Positions 8,446 through 16,055 are shown, counted from the stretch's first letter. The stretch: DNA of 16,842 nt from Magnetococcales bacterium (GCA_015228895.1 JADGCR010000025.1:1-16842), one strand, 5' to 3'. The notes: generated by a model from the letters alone, not told the origin. A program made the numbers and translations.

Positions 8446-9396
8446 TCAGGATGCCGACGCTCTGAAGCGGTCGTAGGCGCGGGTCTCCCGATCGCGATCC
8501 TCGACGCGACGGACATGCCGCAAACAGTGGGCCTCGGCGAAATCGATCCGCGCCACACCATCCCATTCAAAGGTGGCGTTGCCGGCCAACAAACCGGAAT
8601 GCGCCCCCTCCGCACCCCGCAAGGCGGTACACACCACCTTGCCACCAGCGTTGAAGACCGGCACCGGAGCGCCGAACTCAAACCCACCCTCCAGACAGGC
8701 GGCGAAGGTGGAGGCGGTCATGGCGGTCCCGCAGGAATGGGTCCAGCCCACACCACGCTCATAGGTGGCCACGAACAACCCCTCCCGGACCACCCGCCGG
8801 AAACTGACATTCACCCCCTCCGGGAACAACGGATGCCCCCCGTTGGCCAACCGCCCGATGCGGAGCAATTCCTCCCGGTCGAACTCCTCCACCCGCGCCG
8901 AAAGATGGGGATTGGGGGCGGACAACGCGGTAAAACGCAATCGGGACGACAAGGGGGGCAACCACCCGTCCACCAACTCCCCGGGCCAGACCATGGGCAA
9001 GGTCACCGGGTCCAGGGAGATGGGACCGATCTGCGTTTCGTACCCCTCCACACCGGGAAAGAAATCCCCGACCCGGCGCACGGTCAACACCACATCCATC
9101 ACCACGATCGACACCTGCTCTTTGGACTGCTTCTCCGCGGCATAACGGCCCAGACAGCGGATGCCGTTGCCGCACATGCGCGCCTCGGAACCATCGGCGT
9201 TGAAGATCCGCATCCGGGCGTCGGCACCAGTCGCGGCCTGATGGAACAACACCCCATCCGCTCCGATGCCCTGCTCCCGATGACACAACCCGACCACCAG
9301 ACGACCCCGGCTCCCCTCCTCGACCGGGGAGGACTCCTCGTCGATCAGAATGAAATCATTTCCCGATCCATGACACTTGATGAATGGCAGTTCCAC
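8446..9396 (-). CDS. dapF: Diaminopimelate epimerase
   Basis: DapF converts LL- to meso-diaminopimelate for lysine and peptidoglycan synthesis, using two cysteines as acid and base. Both are present: C75 in EARMCGNGIRC and C222 in THSCGTAMTA. The N-terminus FIKCHGSGNDFILID and the block NPHLSARVEEFDR also fit. The product is 316 residues, roughly 35-40 longer than the usual ~275-280. The extra length lies in the middle region and in a charged tail after about residue 285 that resembles no known domain. The start is GTG at 9396, with a GGGGGG run 6 bases upstream. It follows hslU by 16 bp on the same strand and is probably co-transcribed with hslVU. The enzyme call is secure. Confidence 0.95.
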   Translation of the reverse strand: MELPFIKCHGSGNDFILIDEESSPVEEGSRGRLVVGLCHREQGIGADGVLFHQAATGADARMRIFNADGSEARMCGNGIRCLGRYAAEKQSKEQVSIVVMDVVLTVRRVGDFFPGVEGYETQIGPISLDPVTLPMVWPGELVDGWLPPLSSRLRFTALSAPNPHLSARVEEFDREELLRIGRLANGGHPLFPEGVNVSFRRVVREGLFVATYERGVGWTHSCGTAMTASTFAACLEGGFEFGAPVPVFNAGGKVVCTALRGAEGAHSGLLAGNATFEWDGVARIDFAEAHCLRHVRRVEDRDRETRAYDRFRASAS

Positions 9397-9412
9397 AGCC
9401 GGCCCCCCACCC

Positions 9413-10732
9413 TCACAAAATATAGCGGGACAAATCCTCGTTCTCCGACAAATCCCTCAACTGGCTGTTCACGAACGCCCCATCGATCAGGATCGTCTCC
9501 CCCCGCCGGTCCGGCGCGGTGAAGGAGATCTCGTCCAGCAATTTTTCCATCACCGTGTGCAGGCGTCGCGCCCCGATGTTCTCCGTGGTCTCGTTGACCC
9601 GGGCGGCGATCTCCGCCAGCGCCCGCACCCCGTCCGGAACAAACTCCAAGCCGACCCCCTCGGTGGCCAGCAAGGCCACATACTGCCGGGTCAAGGCGTT
9701 CTCCGGCTCGGTCAGGATGCGCAGAAACTCCTCCACCCCCAGACTCTTCAGCTCCACGCGAATCGGCAGGCGTCCCTGCAACTCCGGCAACAGGTCCGAA
9801 GGCTTGGACATCTGGAAGGCGCCAGAGGCGATGAACAGGATATGATCCGTCTTCACCATCCCATGCTTGGTGCTCACCGTGGTTCCCTCCACCAGCGGCA
9901 ACAGATCCCGCTGCACCCCCTCACGGGAGACATCCGCCCCCCCGCGCGACTCCCCGTTCCGGGCGCAAACCTTGTCCAACTCGTCCAGAAAGACGATCCC
10001 GGACTGCTCCACCCGCTCCAGGGCGCTCCGCTTGGACTTCTCCCGGTCCACCAGCTTTCCAGCTTCCTCATCCACCAGGATCCTGGCGGCCTCCCTGACC
10101 GTCAACTTGCGGCGCGAGGAACGCATGCCGCCCAGAACCGATCCCAACATGTCCTGCAAATTGATCCCTTCCATGCCCTGGGGGGTGAAGACCTCCAACG
10201 TGGGACCGGAACGGGCCTCCCGCACCTCGATTTCGATCTCCCGATCGTCCAGCTTCCCCTCCCGGACCATCTTGCGGAACTTCTGCCGGGTGTTGGAATC
10301 CCCCCCTTCCGCGCCCGTACCCGGCAGCAGGGCATCCAGGATCAACTCCTCCGCCGCGTCCTCCGCCTGCCGCCGCACATCCAGCTTGGAACGCTCCAGG
10401 TGCATCTTCACCGCCATGTCGGTCAGGTCCCGGATGATGGACTCCACATCCCGACCCACATAACCCACCTCGGTGAACTTGGTCGCCTCCACCTTGAGAA
10501 ACGGCGCGTCGGAGAGCTTGGCCAGACGGCGGGCGATCTCGGTCTTGCCCACCCCCGTGGGCCCGATCATCAGGATGTTCTTGGGATACACCTCCTCCCG
10601 CATGGACCCGTCCAGACGCTGCCGCCGCCAACGGTTGCGCAAGGCGATGGCCACCGCCCGTTTGGCGTCGTTCTGGCCAACGATAAACCGATCCAGCTCG
10701 GAAACAATCTCACGGGGGGTATATTCGGACAT
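9413..10732 (-). CDS. hslU: ATP-dependent protease ATPase subunit HslU
   Basis: HslU (ClpY) is the AAA+ hexameric unfoldase that feeds proteins into the HslV peptidase in the cytoplasm. The product is 439 residues, the normal length. It opens with [20 protein letters not shown], then Walker A GPTGVGKT, the pore-loop region [16 protein letters not shown], Walker [11 protein letters not shown], and sensor/arginine elements near [15 protein letters not shown]. The C-terminus ends in LSRYIL, the tail that inserts into HslV and activates it. The ATG at 10732 shares one base with the hslV stop (TGATG), indicating translational coupling; a GTG three bases earlier is also in frame. The gene pair is intact and typical. 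Confidence 0.98.
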   Translation of the reverse strand: MSEYTPREIVSELDRFIVGQNDAKRAVAIALRNRWRRQRLDGSMREEVYPKNILMIGPTGVGKTEIARRLAKLSDAPFLKVEATKFTEVGYVGRDVESIIRDLTDMAVKMHLERSKLDVRRQAEDAAEELILDALLPGTGAEGGDSNTRQKFRKMVREGKLDDREIEIEVREARSGPTLEVFTPQGMEGINLQDMLGSVLGGMRSSRRKLTVREAARILVDEEAGKLVDREKSKRSALERVEQSGIVFLDELDKVCARNGESRGGADVSREGVQRDLLPLVEGTTVSTKHGMVKTDHILFIASGAFQMSKPSDLLPELQGRLPIRVELKSLGVEEFLRILTEPENALTRQYVALLATEGVGLEFVPDGVRALAEIAARVNETTENIGARRLHTVMEKLLDEISFTAPDRRGETILIDGAFVNSQLRDLSENEDLSRYIL

Positions 10733-11259
10733 CACAACTCTTCAATGATCAGGTTCGAATTGGTATAAATACAGATCTCTGAGGTGATCGCCAGAGAACG
10801 CTCGGTAATCTCACGGGCGCCCAGATCCGTATGACGCAACAGCGCGCGCGCGGCAGACAAGGCATAAGGAGCACCCGAACCAATGGCCAGGATCCCCTCT
10901 TCCGGTTCCAGCACATCCCCGGTCCCGGAGATCAGCAGGCTGGCCGTGGCGTCCGCCACCGCCAGCATCGCCTCCAGACGGCGCAACATGCGATCCATGC
11001 GCCAATCCTTGGCCAGCTCCACCGCGGCGCGGGTCAGGATGCCCCCATGCTTGGCAAGCTTGCCCTCGAAGCGCTCGAACAGGGTGAAGGCGTCCGCGGT
11101 GGAGCCGGCGAATCCCGCCAGAGCGCGTCCCTCCTTGAGAAAACGCACCTTGCGCGCGTTGGCCTTGATCACCGTGTTGCCCAGCGTGACCTGTCCATCC
11201 CCACCCATCACGACGGTGGAACCGCGACGAACCGATAAAATGGTGGTACCTTTGAACAT
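10732..11259 (-). CDS. hslV: ATP-dependent protease peptidase subunit HslV
   Basis: HslV (ClpQ) is the threonine peptidase of the HslUV protease. The product is 175 residues. The N-terminus is [13 protein letters not shown], so T5 after a four-residue leader is the predicted catalytic threonine exposed by processing after G4; related HslV proteins also have short leaders ending in Gly-Thr-Thr. The blocks [42 protein letters not shown] and [16 protein letters not shown] are diagnostic. GAAGGG lies about 10 bases before the ATG at 11259. It is the first gene of an hslV-hslU-dapF set and is divergent from bpt across a 66-bp gap that must hold both promoters. Confidence 0.98.
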   Translation of the reverse strand: MFKGTTILSVRRGSTVVMGGDGQVTLGNTVIKANARKVRFLKEGRALAGFAGSTADAFTLFERFEGKLAKHGGILTRAAVELAKDWRMDRMLRRLEAMLAVADATASLLISGTGDVLEPEEGILAIGSGAPYALSAARALLRHTDLGAREITERSLAITSEICIYTNSNLIIEEL

Positions 11260-11325
11260 GGGTTTCCGTCCCTTCGTTAATCAACATGTTGCGACCTTTA
11301 CAACCGAATTGCAAGGCTGCGGCTC

Positions 11326-12054
11326 ATGACACACCGCCCTCCCCCCAACAGCGTCGAACTGGAACTCTTCCAGACCAGGCCCCACGAGTGCGGCTATCTT
11401 CCGGACCGGATGGGCGCGACCCTGTTTGTCAATCCCACCACCCCCATGGAGGAGACGCGCTTCGAATACCTGCTCTCCATCGGCTTCCGGCGCAGCGGCA
11501 ACATCGTCTATCGTCCCAGATGCGAAGGCTGCGCCGCCTGCATCCCGGTCCGCCTGCCGGTCGCGCCCTTCCGGTTGAACCGCTCCTTTCGACGCATCCT
11601 CAAACGCAACCAGGATCTCACAGTCCACCTGGAAGAGCCAGCTTTCAATGCAGAGCGGTTCGATCTTTATTGCCGCTATCTGAACAGTCGCCACCAGGAC
11701 GGCCCCATGGCCAGCCCCAGCCGGGAGGATTTCGAAGAGTTTCTCCTCTCGGACTGGTGTGCCGTCACCTTCGTGGATTTCCGCCACGAAGACCGGCTCC
11801 TGATGACCGCGGTGATTGACCAGCTTCCCAACAGCCTGTCGGCGGTCTACACCTTTTTCGACCCGGACGAATCCGCCCGCAGTCTGGGAACCCACGCCAT
11901 CCTGTGGGAGATCGGACAGGCGCGACAGTTGGGCCTGACCTGGCTCTACATGGGCTACTGGATCGCCGACTCCCGGAAAATGAGCTACAAGTCCCGCTTT
12001 CAACCCCTGGAGGCCTACATCATGCGCCAGTGGCAACCCCTGGAGCCACGCTGA
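11326..12054 (+). CDS. bpt: Aspartate/glutamate leucyltransferase (Bpt, ATE family)
   Basis: This enzyme transfers leucine from leucyl-tRNA to proteins with N-terminal Asp or Glu, marking them for ClpSAP degradation in the bacterial N-end rule pathway. The product is 242 residues. Family signatures are HECGYLPDR near residue 27, the cysteine cluster CEGCAACIPVRLPV (about 66-80) and the C-terminal GYWIADSRKMSYKSRFQPLE. Older annotation calls this family arginyl-tRNA-protein transferase; bacterial members of this length are usually the leucyl form, which is the call preferred here. The start ATG at 11326 has only a weak GCAAGG upstream. The stop lies 2 bp before bioF, so the two are probably translated from one message. 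It shares a short divergent promoter region with hslV, another proteolysis gene. Confidence 0.93.
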   Translation: MTHRPPPNSVELELFQTRPHECGYLPDRMGATLFVNPTTPMEETRFEYLLSIGFRRSGNIVYRPRCEGCAACIPVRLPVAPFRLNRSFRRILKRNQDLTVHLEEPAFNAERFDLYCRYLNSRHQDGPMASPSREDFEEFLLSDWCAVTFVDFRHEDRLLMTAVIDQLPNSLSAVYTFFDPDESARSLGTHAILWEIGQARQLGLTWLYMGYWIADSRKMSYKSRFQPLEAYIMRQWQPLEPR

Positions 12055-12056
12055 CC

Positions 12057-13238
12057 ATGCCCTGGTCCGCCTACGAGACCTTTCTGGCCCGACGCGCCCG
12101 CAACGGACAGCTGCGCACCCTGCGCGCCGTGGGCCCCTCCCGCGGGGGACGCCTGCGGAGCGATGGCCGGGATCTGCTCAATTTCTCCTCCAACGACTAC
12201 CTGGGACTGGCCAACCATCCCGCCCTGATCCAGCGCGCCCTGGAGTGGACCACCCTCTGGGGCGCCGGCTCCACCGCCTCCCGTCTGGTGTGCGGCAACC
12301 TGGAACTCTTCGAGCGGGTGGAAAGCCGTCTGGCCCAGGGGAAAAACACCCCCTCCGCCCTGGTCTTCAACTCCGGATTCCAGGCCAACGCCACCATTCT
12401 GGCCGCGCTCCTGGACCGGACCGCCCTGAAACGGACCCCCCTGGTCTTCGCCGACCGCCTCAACCACGCCAGCCTGCACCACGGCTGTCGCGCCGCGGGG
12501 GCGCGACAATGCCGCTATCGACATAACGACCTGAACCATCTGGAGTTCCTGCTGAACCGGCACAACCATCTCCCCGGCCCCCGCTTCATCCTCACGGAGA
12601 CCGTTTTCAGCATGGACGGGGATCAGGCCGACGTGGCCGGGTTGATCGCCCTCAAGGAACGTTTCGGCGCTTTCCTCTATCTCGACGAAGCCCACGCCAC
12701 CGGCGTGCTGGGACCGGACGGCTTCGGCCTGGGCGCGGCCCACGCCAGCGGCGTGGATTTGATCATGGGAACCTTCAGCAAAGGTCTGGGGGGATTCGGG
12801 GCCTACGCGGCCTGTTCGATGGCGCTCCGGGAGTATCTCGTCAACCACTGCGCCGGCCTGATCTACTCCACCGCCCTGCCCCCCGGAGTCCTGGGGGCCA
12901 TGGACGCCGCCCTGACGCTGCTGCCCACCCTGGGCCGGACGCGGGCGCGCCTGCTGGACAACGCGGCCAGGGTGCGCGCGGGACTCTCCTCCCTGAATCT
13001 GGACACGGGCCAATCCTCCACGCAGATCATCCCGGTGCTGCTGCCGGATGGGGACGCCGCGCTGACCGTCAGTCGTCTGCTGGAGGAGCGGGAGGCCATA
13101 CGGGTGGTTCCCATCCGCCCCCCGACCGTCCCGGAGGGCACCGCCCGTCTGCGCGTCTCCCTGAGCGCCGATCACACCCTGGAGGATCTGGAGCGGCTGT
13201 TGGACGCCCTTTCACGGGTCACACGCGCCCTCTGCTGA
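12057..13238 (+). CDS. bioF: 8-amino-7-oxononanoate synthase
   Basis: BioF is the pyridoxal-phosphate enzyme that condenses pimeloyl-ACP with L-alanine in biotin synthesis. The product is 393 residues, close to the family's ~385. Conserved elements are FSSNDYLGLANHP near residue 45, ALVFNSGFQANATI, DRLNHASLHHGC, ETVFSMDGD, YLDEAHATGVLGPDG and the cofactor-binding lysine K242 in IMGTFSKGLGGFG. The ATG at 12057 (MPWSAYETFL) starts two bases after the bpt stop, with GGAG inside the end of bpt. The CoA-utilising relatives KBL and ALAS are less likely from the overall pattern. No bioB, bioD or bioC lies nearby. The 3' end overlaps an opposing gene by about 67 bp. Confidence 0.94.
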   Translation: MPWSAYETFLARRARNGQLRTLRAVGPSRGGRLRSDGRDLLNFSSNDYLGLANHPALIQRALEWTTLWGAGSTASRLVCGNLELFERVESRLAQGKNTPSALVFNSGFQANATILAALLDRTALKRTPLVFADRLNHASLHHGCRAAGARQCRYRHNDLNHLEFLLNRHNHLPGPRFILTETVFSMDGDQADVAGLIALKERFGAFLYLDEAHATGVLGPDGFGLGAAHASGVDLIMGTFSKGLGGFGAYAACSMALREYLVNHCAGLIYSTALPPGVLGAMDAALTLLPTLGRTRARLLDNAARVRAGLSSLNLDTGQSSTQIIPVLLPDGDAALTVSRLLEEREAIRVVPIRPPTVPEGTARLRVSLSADHTLEDLERLLDALSRVTRALC

Positions 13239-13801
13239 GCCGGAGGGGCCGGACCGCCCCGCGACCGCACATGGGAACGCACGGCTTCCAGAATCTCCCT
13301 GGTGGGATGATCCAGCGTGCCGCACTCCAGAAACAGGAGGTTCCGGCCCAGCAGACGGCAGGGAAGATGAATCAGACGTGACCAGAAGGTCTCCAAACCG
13401 GTGCGGCCTCCGTCGCTCAGTTCCAGAACCACACCCGGCAACAGATAATACCAGATCCCCCGTGGTCGATAGGCATCCACGATGAACGACCAGCGCAGCG
13501 GGGCCGTCAACAAACGGATATCCGTCACCCCGCCAAAATTGATCCGCAGCAACGGTTTGCAACCCGGAATGAGGAGTCGCTGTCCGCACAGGGAGATCAG
13601 GACTCCCCCAATGATCAACAGCAGGGGGCGCGAGACCACCCCGACCCAGCCATCCGGCTGAAAAAAGAGACTCCATTCCAGCAGGTCGCTCAAGGCCACG
13701 CCAAACAGGAGACACCCCGCGCCCAGCAACACCCCCACCCGGTTGTCGCTGGAGAGGATCTCCATGTTGATCGGAATCTCTTCGATCTTGCCATCCGGCA
13801 T
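13172..13801 (-). CDS. Hypothetical membrane protein with two N-terminal helices
   Basis: No family was recognised. The product is 209 residues from the ATG at 13801, chosen because GGAG lies 8 bases upstream. A GTG at 13828 adds nine residues, but its AGGAGGG is 12 bases away. Two hydrophobic segments (about 22-41 and 54-72) form a likely helical hairpin. A soluble domain of about 110 residues follows, containing DIRLLTAPLRWSFIVDAYRP and SRLIHLPCRLLGRNLLFLE, and then an Arg/Ser-rich tail. Such a layout resembles PH-like membrane-anchored domains, but this is a guess. Its last ~67 bp overlap the end of bioF on the other strand, so its C-terminal tail may be partly shaped by bioF codons. It is plausible as a real gene because of its length, hydrophobic pattern and ribosome site. 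Confidence 0.65.
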   Translation of the reverse strand: MPDGKIEEIPINMEILSSDNRVGVLLGAGCLLFGVALSDLLEWSLFFQPDGWVGVVSRPLLLIIGGVLISLCGQRLLIPGCKPLLRINFGGVTDIRLLTAPLRWSFIVDAYRPRGIWYYLLPGVVLELSDGGRTGLETFWSRLIHLPCRLLGRNLLFLECGTLDHPTREILEAVRSHVRSRGGPAPPAQQRARVTRERASNSRSRSSRV

Positions 13802-14100
13802 GAGGTCGGCTCCCCTTTTTCTGGCCACGTTTGTCTCGATCCCTCCTTGAAATCAGTCACAGAAGCGTTTTTCCAGGCGTTTTCGGCCCCCGTCAAGGGA
13901 ATGCGCGTCGCTTCGCCCTCGCCCACCGACCACCCCTGGCACCCGACAAGCAATTAATACGCAAAAACCGACACCAGGATACATTTTTTTTTCATAAAGC
14001 ACGAAAAATACTTGACTGCAAGGAAAGATCCATTTAATTTATGCTGCATCGCAATATATCCAGGGTAGCCGCAATCGAACCCACACTTTTATAGGGCTGA
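13802..14100. other. Intergenic region upstream of the phasin and the membrane protein
   Basis: This stretch is just under 300 bp and becomes AT-rich from about 13950. It contains a T9 run (13984-13992) and the phasin promoter described separately. No open frame with coding character was seen. The divergent membrane-protein gene should also start here, but no clear promoter for it was found. Confidence 0.6.
14012..14040 (+). promoter_or_regulatory. Sigma-70-type promoter for the phasin gene
   Basis: TTGACT (14012-14017) is separated by 17 bases from TAATTT (14035-14040), close to the TTGACA-17-TATAAT consensus. It sits in an AT-rich stretch and would give a leader of about 50-55 bases before the phasin start. 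Confidence 0.65.
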
Positions 14101-14457
14101 ATGATCATGAATAGTGAAAAAATTACCAAAAAAATGACCGAAATGACCCGGATGATGATTGATTCCATTACCGAGTTGCAAAAAATCAATGACGCCACGG
14201 TGCGTGAGCTGGCAAAACAACAATTGGATGCCATCGAAGGCTTCAACACCGCCGGTTCCCGCCAGCTCAACGAACTGGCCGCGGCCAAATCCCCCAAGGA
14301 ACTCCTGGCCGTGCAAACCGAAATCGCCGCCGAAGTGGCGAAGGACATGAAAGCCAATACCCAGCGCGCCATGGATGTGCTGATGCAGGGTCAAAAGGAA
14401 CTCAAATCCTTCATGGAGAAAAATGTAAAGGATTTCATTGACAAAACCAAGAGCTGA
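14101..14457 (+). CDS. Phasin family protein (PHA granule-associated)
   Basis: Phasins coat polyhydroxyalkanoate granules in the cytoplasm and control their size and number. The product is 118 residues, almost wholly helical and rich in Lys, Ala, Gln and Met. The pattern fits the phasin_2 family: an N-terminal helix (ITKKMTEMTRMMIDSITELQ), a middle AVQTEIAAEVAKDMKANTQR segment and the tail ELKSFMEKNVKDFIDKTKS. Two start codons are in frame, ATG at 14101 and 14107; AGGG at 14093 is 4 or 10 bases away, so the choice is open. It has its own promoter and a strong terminator, so it is probably a single-gene unit. In magnetospirilla a phasin (Mms16/ApdA) was once taken for a magnetosome protein, which makes the position beside an Mms6-like gene worth noting. 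The family call is good, though no paralogue or PHA synthase is in view. Confidence 0.85.
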   Translation: MIMNSEKITKKMTEMTRMMIDSITELQKINDATVRELAKQQLDAIEGFNTAGSRQLNELAAAKSPKELLAVQTEIAAEVAKDMKANTQRAMDVLMQGQKELKSFMEKNVKDFIDKTKS

Positions 14458-14491
14458 TCGATCCGTCGTCTGAAAAAGGTTCACTGGACCA

Positions 14492-14529
14492 CGCCCTGCT
14501 TTTGATCGACAAAGGCAGGGCGGTTTTTT
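14492..14529 (+). terminator. Rho-independent terminator after the phasin
   Basis: A 12-bp stem pairs CGCCCTGCTTTT (14492-14503) with AAAGGCAGGGCG (14511-14522), with one G-T pair and a 7-base loop. It is followed by G and six T. It lies 35 bp after the phasin stop and separates it from the Mms6-like gene. Confidence 0.9.
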
Positions 14530-14580
14530 GTCAAGAGACCATGCCATGGTTTCACGTCAATCGTGTGTGGAGCGCCAACC

Positions 14581-15081
14581 ATGTTACCTGTCAAGCAAGT
14601 CGTCGCCATTCAACAGAATACCGCCCCCTGCGCCAACGCACTGCTCAACGCGAGAATTCGCGAGGTGGAAGCGGCGGAAGGGGCCAAACTGGCCGCCGCC
14701 AAAGGGAGTGTGGTCAAGGGAACGGCCGGTGGCGCCACCCAAACCGCCGCCGGGACCGGGATGAAAATCAAAATGGGTGAAGTCGAAACGGCGAAGATCG
14801 CCAAGGGCCTGGCCGCCAAAGGCACCGTGACGCAAGGGGCCGTGGCGGGCAAAACCGTGGCGGGCAAAACCGTGGCGGGCAAAACCGTGGCCATCGCGAG
14901 CCAACCAGCGGCCAAGGGGATGTTCCTGGCGACCACCAAAACGGTCGCGGGCGCGGGGGTGGGGGTATCCACCTGGGGGCCGGTTTTGTTGGCCGCGCTG
15001 CTGGTCGCCTCCGGCACCGGAATCTATTTCTACCTGAAAAAACAGGGTGCCATCGGCGAGTTGGAAGAGATCAGCACCTGA
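14581..15081 (+). CDS. Mms6/MamD-like putative magnetosome membrane protein
   Basis: The product is 166 residues with the layout of magnetosome proteins Mms6 and MamD. It has a long low-complexity region rich in Ala, Gly, Lys and Thr (about 30-120), including three exact VAGKT repeats (88-102). This leads into a small Gly/Val repeat (AGAGVGVS, 123-130), one transmembrane helix opening with WGPVLL (132-151), a basic edge (YLKKQ) and a short acidic tail (GELEEIST). Mms6 from magnetospirilla has a similar AAKTG-type repeat region, a Gly/Leu repeat, WGP-VLL at the helix start and an acidic C-terminus that binds iron; this comparison is from memory. The tail here has only three acidic residues, far fewer than Mms6. 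The start ATG 14581 has GGAG 8 bases upstream; a GTG at 14563 is less likely. It follows the phasin terminator and precedes an 85-residue gene by 31 bp. No other mam/mms gene is visible, so the family call is moderate. Confidence 0.6.
   Translation: MLPVKQVVAIQQNTAPCANALLNARIREVEAAEGAKLAAAKGSVVKGTAGGATQTAAGTGMKIKMGEVETAKIAKGLAAKGTVTQGAVAGKTVAGKTVAGKTVAIASQPAAKGMFLATTKTVAGAGVGVSTWGPVLLAALLVASGTGIYFYLKKQGAIGELEEIST
14842..14886 (+). repeat. Three exact 15-bp tandem repeats
   Basis: The unit GTGGCGGGCAAAACC occurs three times without a mismatch, in frame with the Mms6-like gene, and encodes VAGKT each time. The preceding 15 bases (14827-14841, VTQGA) look like a decayed copy. Exact identity at DNA level points to recent slippage or duplication, so copy number may vary between strains. 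Confidence 0.95.
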
Positions 15082-15112
15082 CCCATCCCTGTTTGCACAT
15101 GGAGCGACGCGC

Positions 15113-15370
15113 ATGACCCAGAATGACGGGGTGGAGGTGATCGAGGTCACGGACCGCATCGAGGCACCGCAACCACCCGCTGCAGCACCATCCCCGGCCC
15201 GGGAAGCCGGAACACCCGCCAGCAGGCCACAAACCGACACGGTGCCCATCGAGGATCTGGTGACGGTTTTCGTGGACTCCATGACCAACCTGGTGGCCCA
15301 CTTGATCCAAACCGGCCAAAAGGTGGCCCGGGTGGCGGTGAAAAAAATCCGCGCCCTTTCCAATCCATAG
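15113..15370 (+). CDS. Small hypothetical protein paired with the Mms6-like gene
   Basis: No family was recognised. The product is 85 residues from the ATG at 15113, which has GGAG 8 bases upstream, the same ribosome-site arrangement as its neighbour. The N-terminal third is acidic (GVEVIEVTDRIE). A Pro/Ala-rich linker (about 19-43) follows, then an amphipathic C-terminal helix (about 45-80: IEDLVTVFVDSMTNLVAHLI, then QTGQKVARVAVKKIRAL) that changes from acidic-hydrophobic to strongly basic. It has no clear transmembrane helix or signal peptide. The frame continues upstream, but only into the preceding gene. It lies 31 bp after the Mms6-like gene and just before a terminator, so the two probably form a two-gene unit. 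A membrane-surface or partner-binding role is only a guess. Confidence 0.7.
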   Translation: MTQNDGVEVIEVTDRIEAPQPPAAAPSPAREAGTPASRPQTDTVPIEDLVTVFVDSMTNLVAHLIQTGQKVARVAVKKIRALSNP

Positions 15371-15394
15371 TCCTTCTCCAGACAAGGGAGTGGC

Positions 15395-15441
15395 ATGGCC
15401 TGACCAGGCGGGAGACCCGCGAACCGTCAGGCCATTTTCTT
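15395..15441 (+). terminator. Rho-independent terminator after the small gene
   Basis: A perfect 10-bp stem pairs ATGGCCTGAC (15395-15404) with GTCAGGCCAT (15426-15435). The loop itself holds a GCGGG/CCCGC mini-stem. A T-rich tail follows (TTTCTTT). It lies 25 bp after the stop of the 85-residue gene. Confidence 0.8.
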
Positions 15442-15573
15442 TCCCCGCATCAAAAATAATGCTCCCCCCTCCTTGCGCCTTGCCAACGGATTGCCTATTT
15501 GATGATCAAGGTGGCCACCGAATGGTTCGATTGCTTGGCAAATTAACAGAACAACCGTTGAGGAGGTTTTTCA

Positions 15574-16011
15574 ATGTCCACACTTATCAGCTACGACCCT
15601 TTTCGTTCTTTCCGTTCCCTGCAAGGGGAGATCAACCGGCTGTTCGAACGGGATCTGGATGAATCCAACGGCATGATGACCCAATGGCCCTTGCGGGTGG
15701 ACATCCGGGACGATGAACAACAGATCGTCATCAGGGCCGACATTCCCGGCATGGAGCAGAAGGATATCAACGTCCAGGTAGACAATGGCCGGCTCACCCT
15801 CTCCGGGGAACGCAAATTCGAGGATGAGTCGAAAAGGGATCAGTATCATCGCGTGGAACGGGCCTATGGCCGTTTCAGCCGCACTTTTCAACTGCCCAAC
15901 ACCACGGATACCACCGGGATTCTGGCCTCCTACAAAAACGGTGTCCTGGAGGTGGTCCTCCCCAAACGGGCCGAAGCCAAACCCAGGGCCATTCAGGTCC
16001 AGGTGGCCTGA
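15574..16011 (+). CDS. Hsp20/alpha-crystallin small heat-shock protein (IbpA/HspA-like)
   Basis: Small heat-shock proteins are ATP-independent holdases that bind unfolding proteins in the cytoplasm. The product is 145 residues, a usual length. The N-terminus carries the family's ISYDPFRSFRSLQGEINRLF pattern. The alpha-crystallin domain runs from about 38 to 130 and holds the block ADIPGMEQKDINVQVDNGRL, RVERAYGRFSRTFQLP and the closing signature YKNGVLEVVLPK. The C-terminal IQVQV is the short I/V-x-I/V motif that docks neighbouring subunits. AGGAGG lies 7 bases before the ATG at 15574, a very strong ribosome site. The gene stands alone between two terminators. No convincing sigma-32 promoter or ROSE-type thermosensor was identified in the ~130 bp upstream. 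Confidence 0.95.
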   Translation: MSTLISYDPFRSFRSLQGEINRLFERDLDESNGMMTQWPLRVDIRDDEQQIVIRADIPGMEQKDINVQVDNGRLTLSGERKFEDESKRDQYHRVERAYGRFSRTFQLPNTTDTTGILASYKNGVLEVVLPKRAEAKPRAIQVQVA

Positions 16012-16055
16012 CCATCGGGGGCGCGGCGGCCGGGGGGTGACGCAATCCGGCGTTC

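Noticed and set aside
9377..10768. A 463-codon plus-strand frame opposite hslU
   Set aside because: It is a shadow of hslU with biased Gln/His/Leu/Pro content and no motif. Similar shadows lie opposite dapF (8347-9522), bioF (12015-13175) and the GGEEF gene (2259-3248).
14538..14550. Short palindrome ACCATG-C-CATGGT before the Mms6-like gene
   Set aside because: Six-base arms are common by chance and no promoter elements flank it, so an operator call is not supported.
15440..15573. Sigma-32 promoter or RNA thermometer upstream of hsp20
   Set aside because: No CTTGAAA/CCCCAT-like pair and no hairpin masking the AGGAGG was found by eye.
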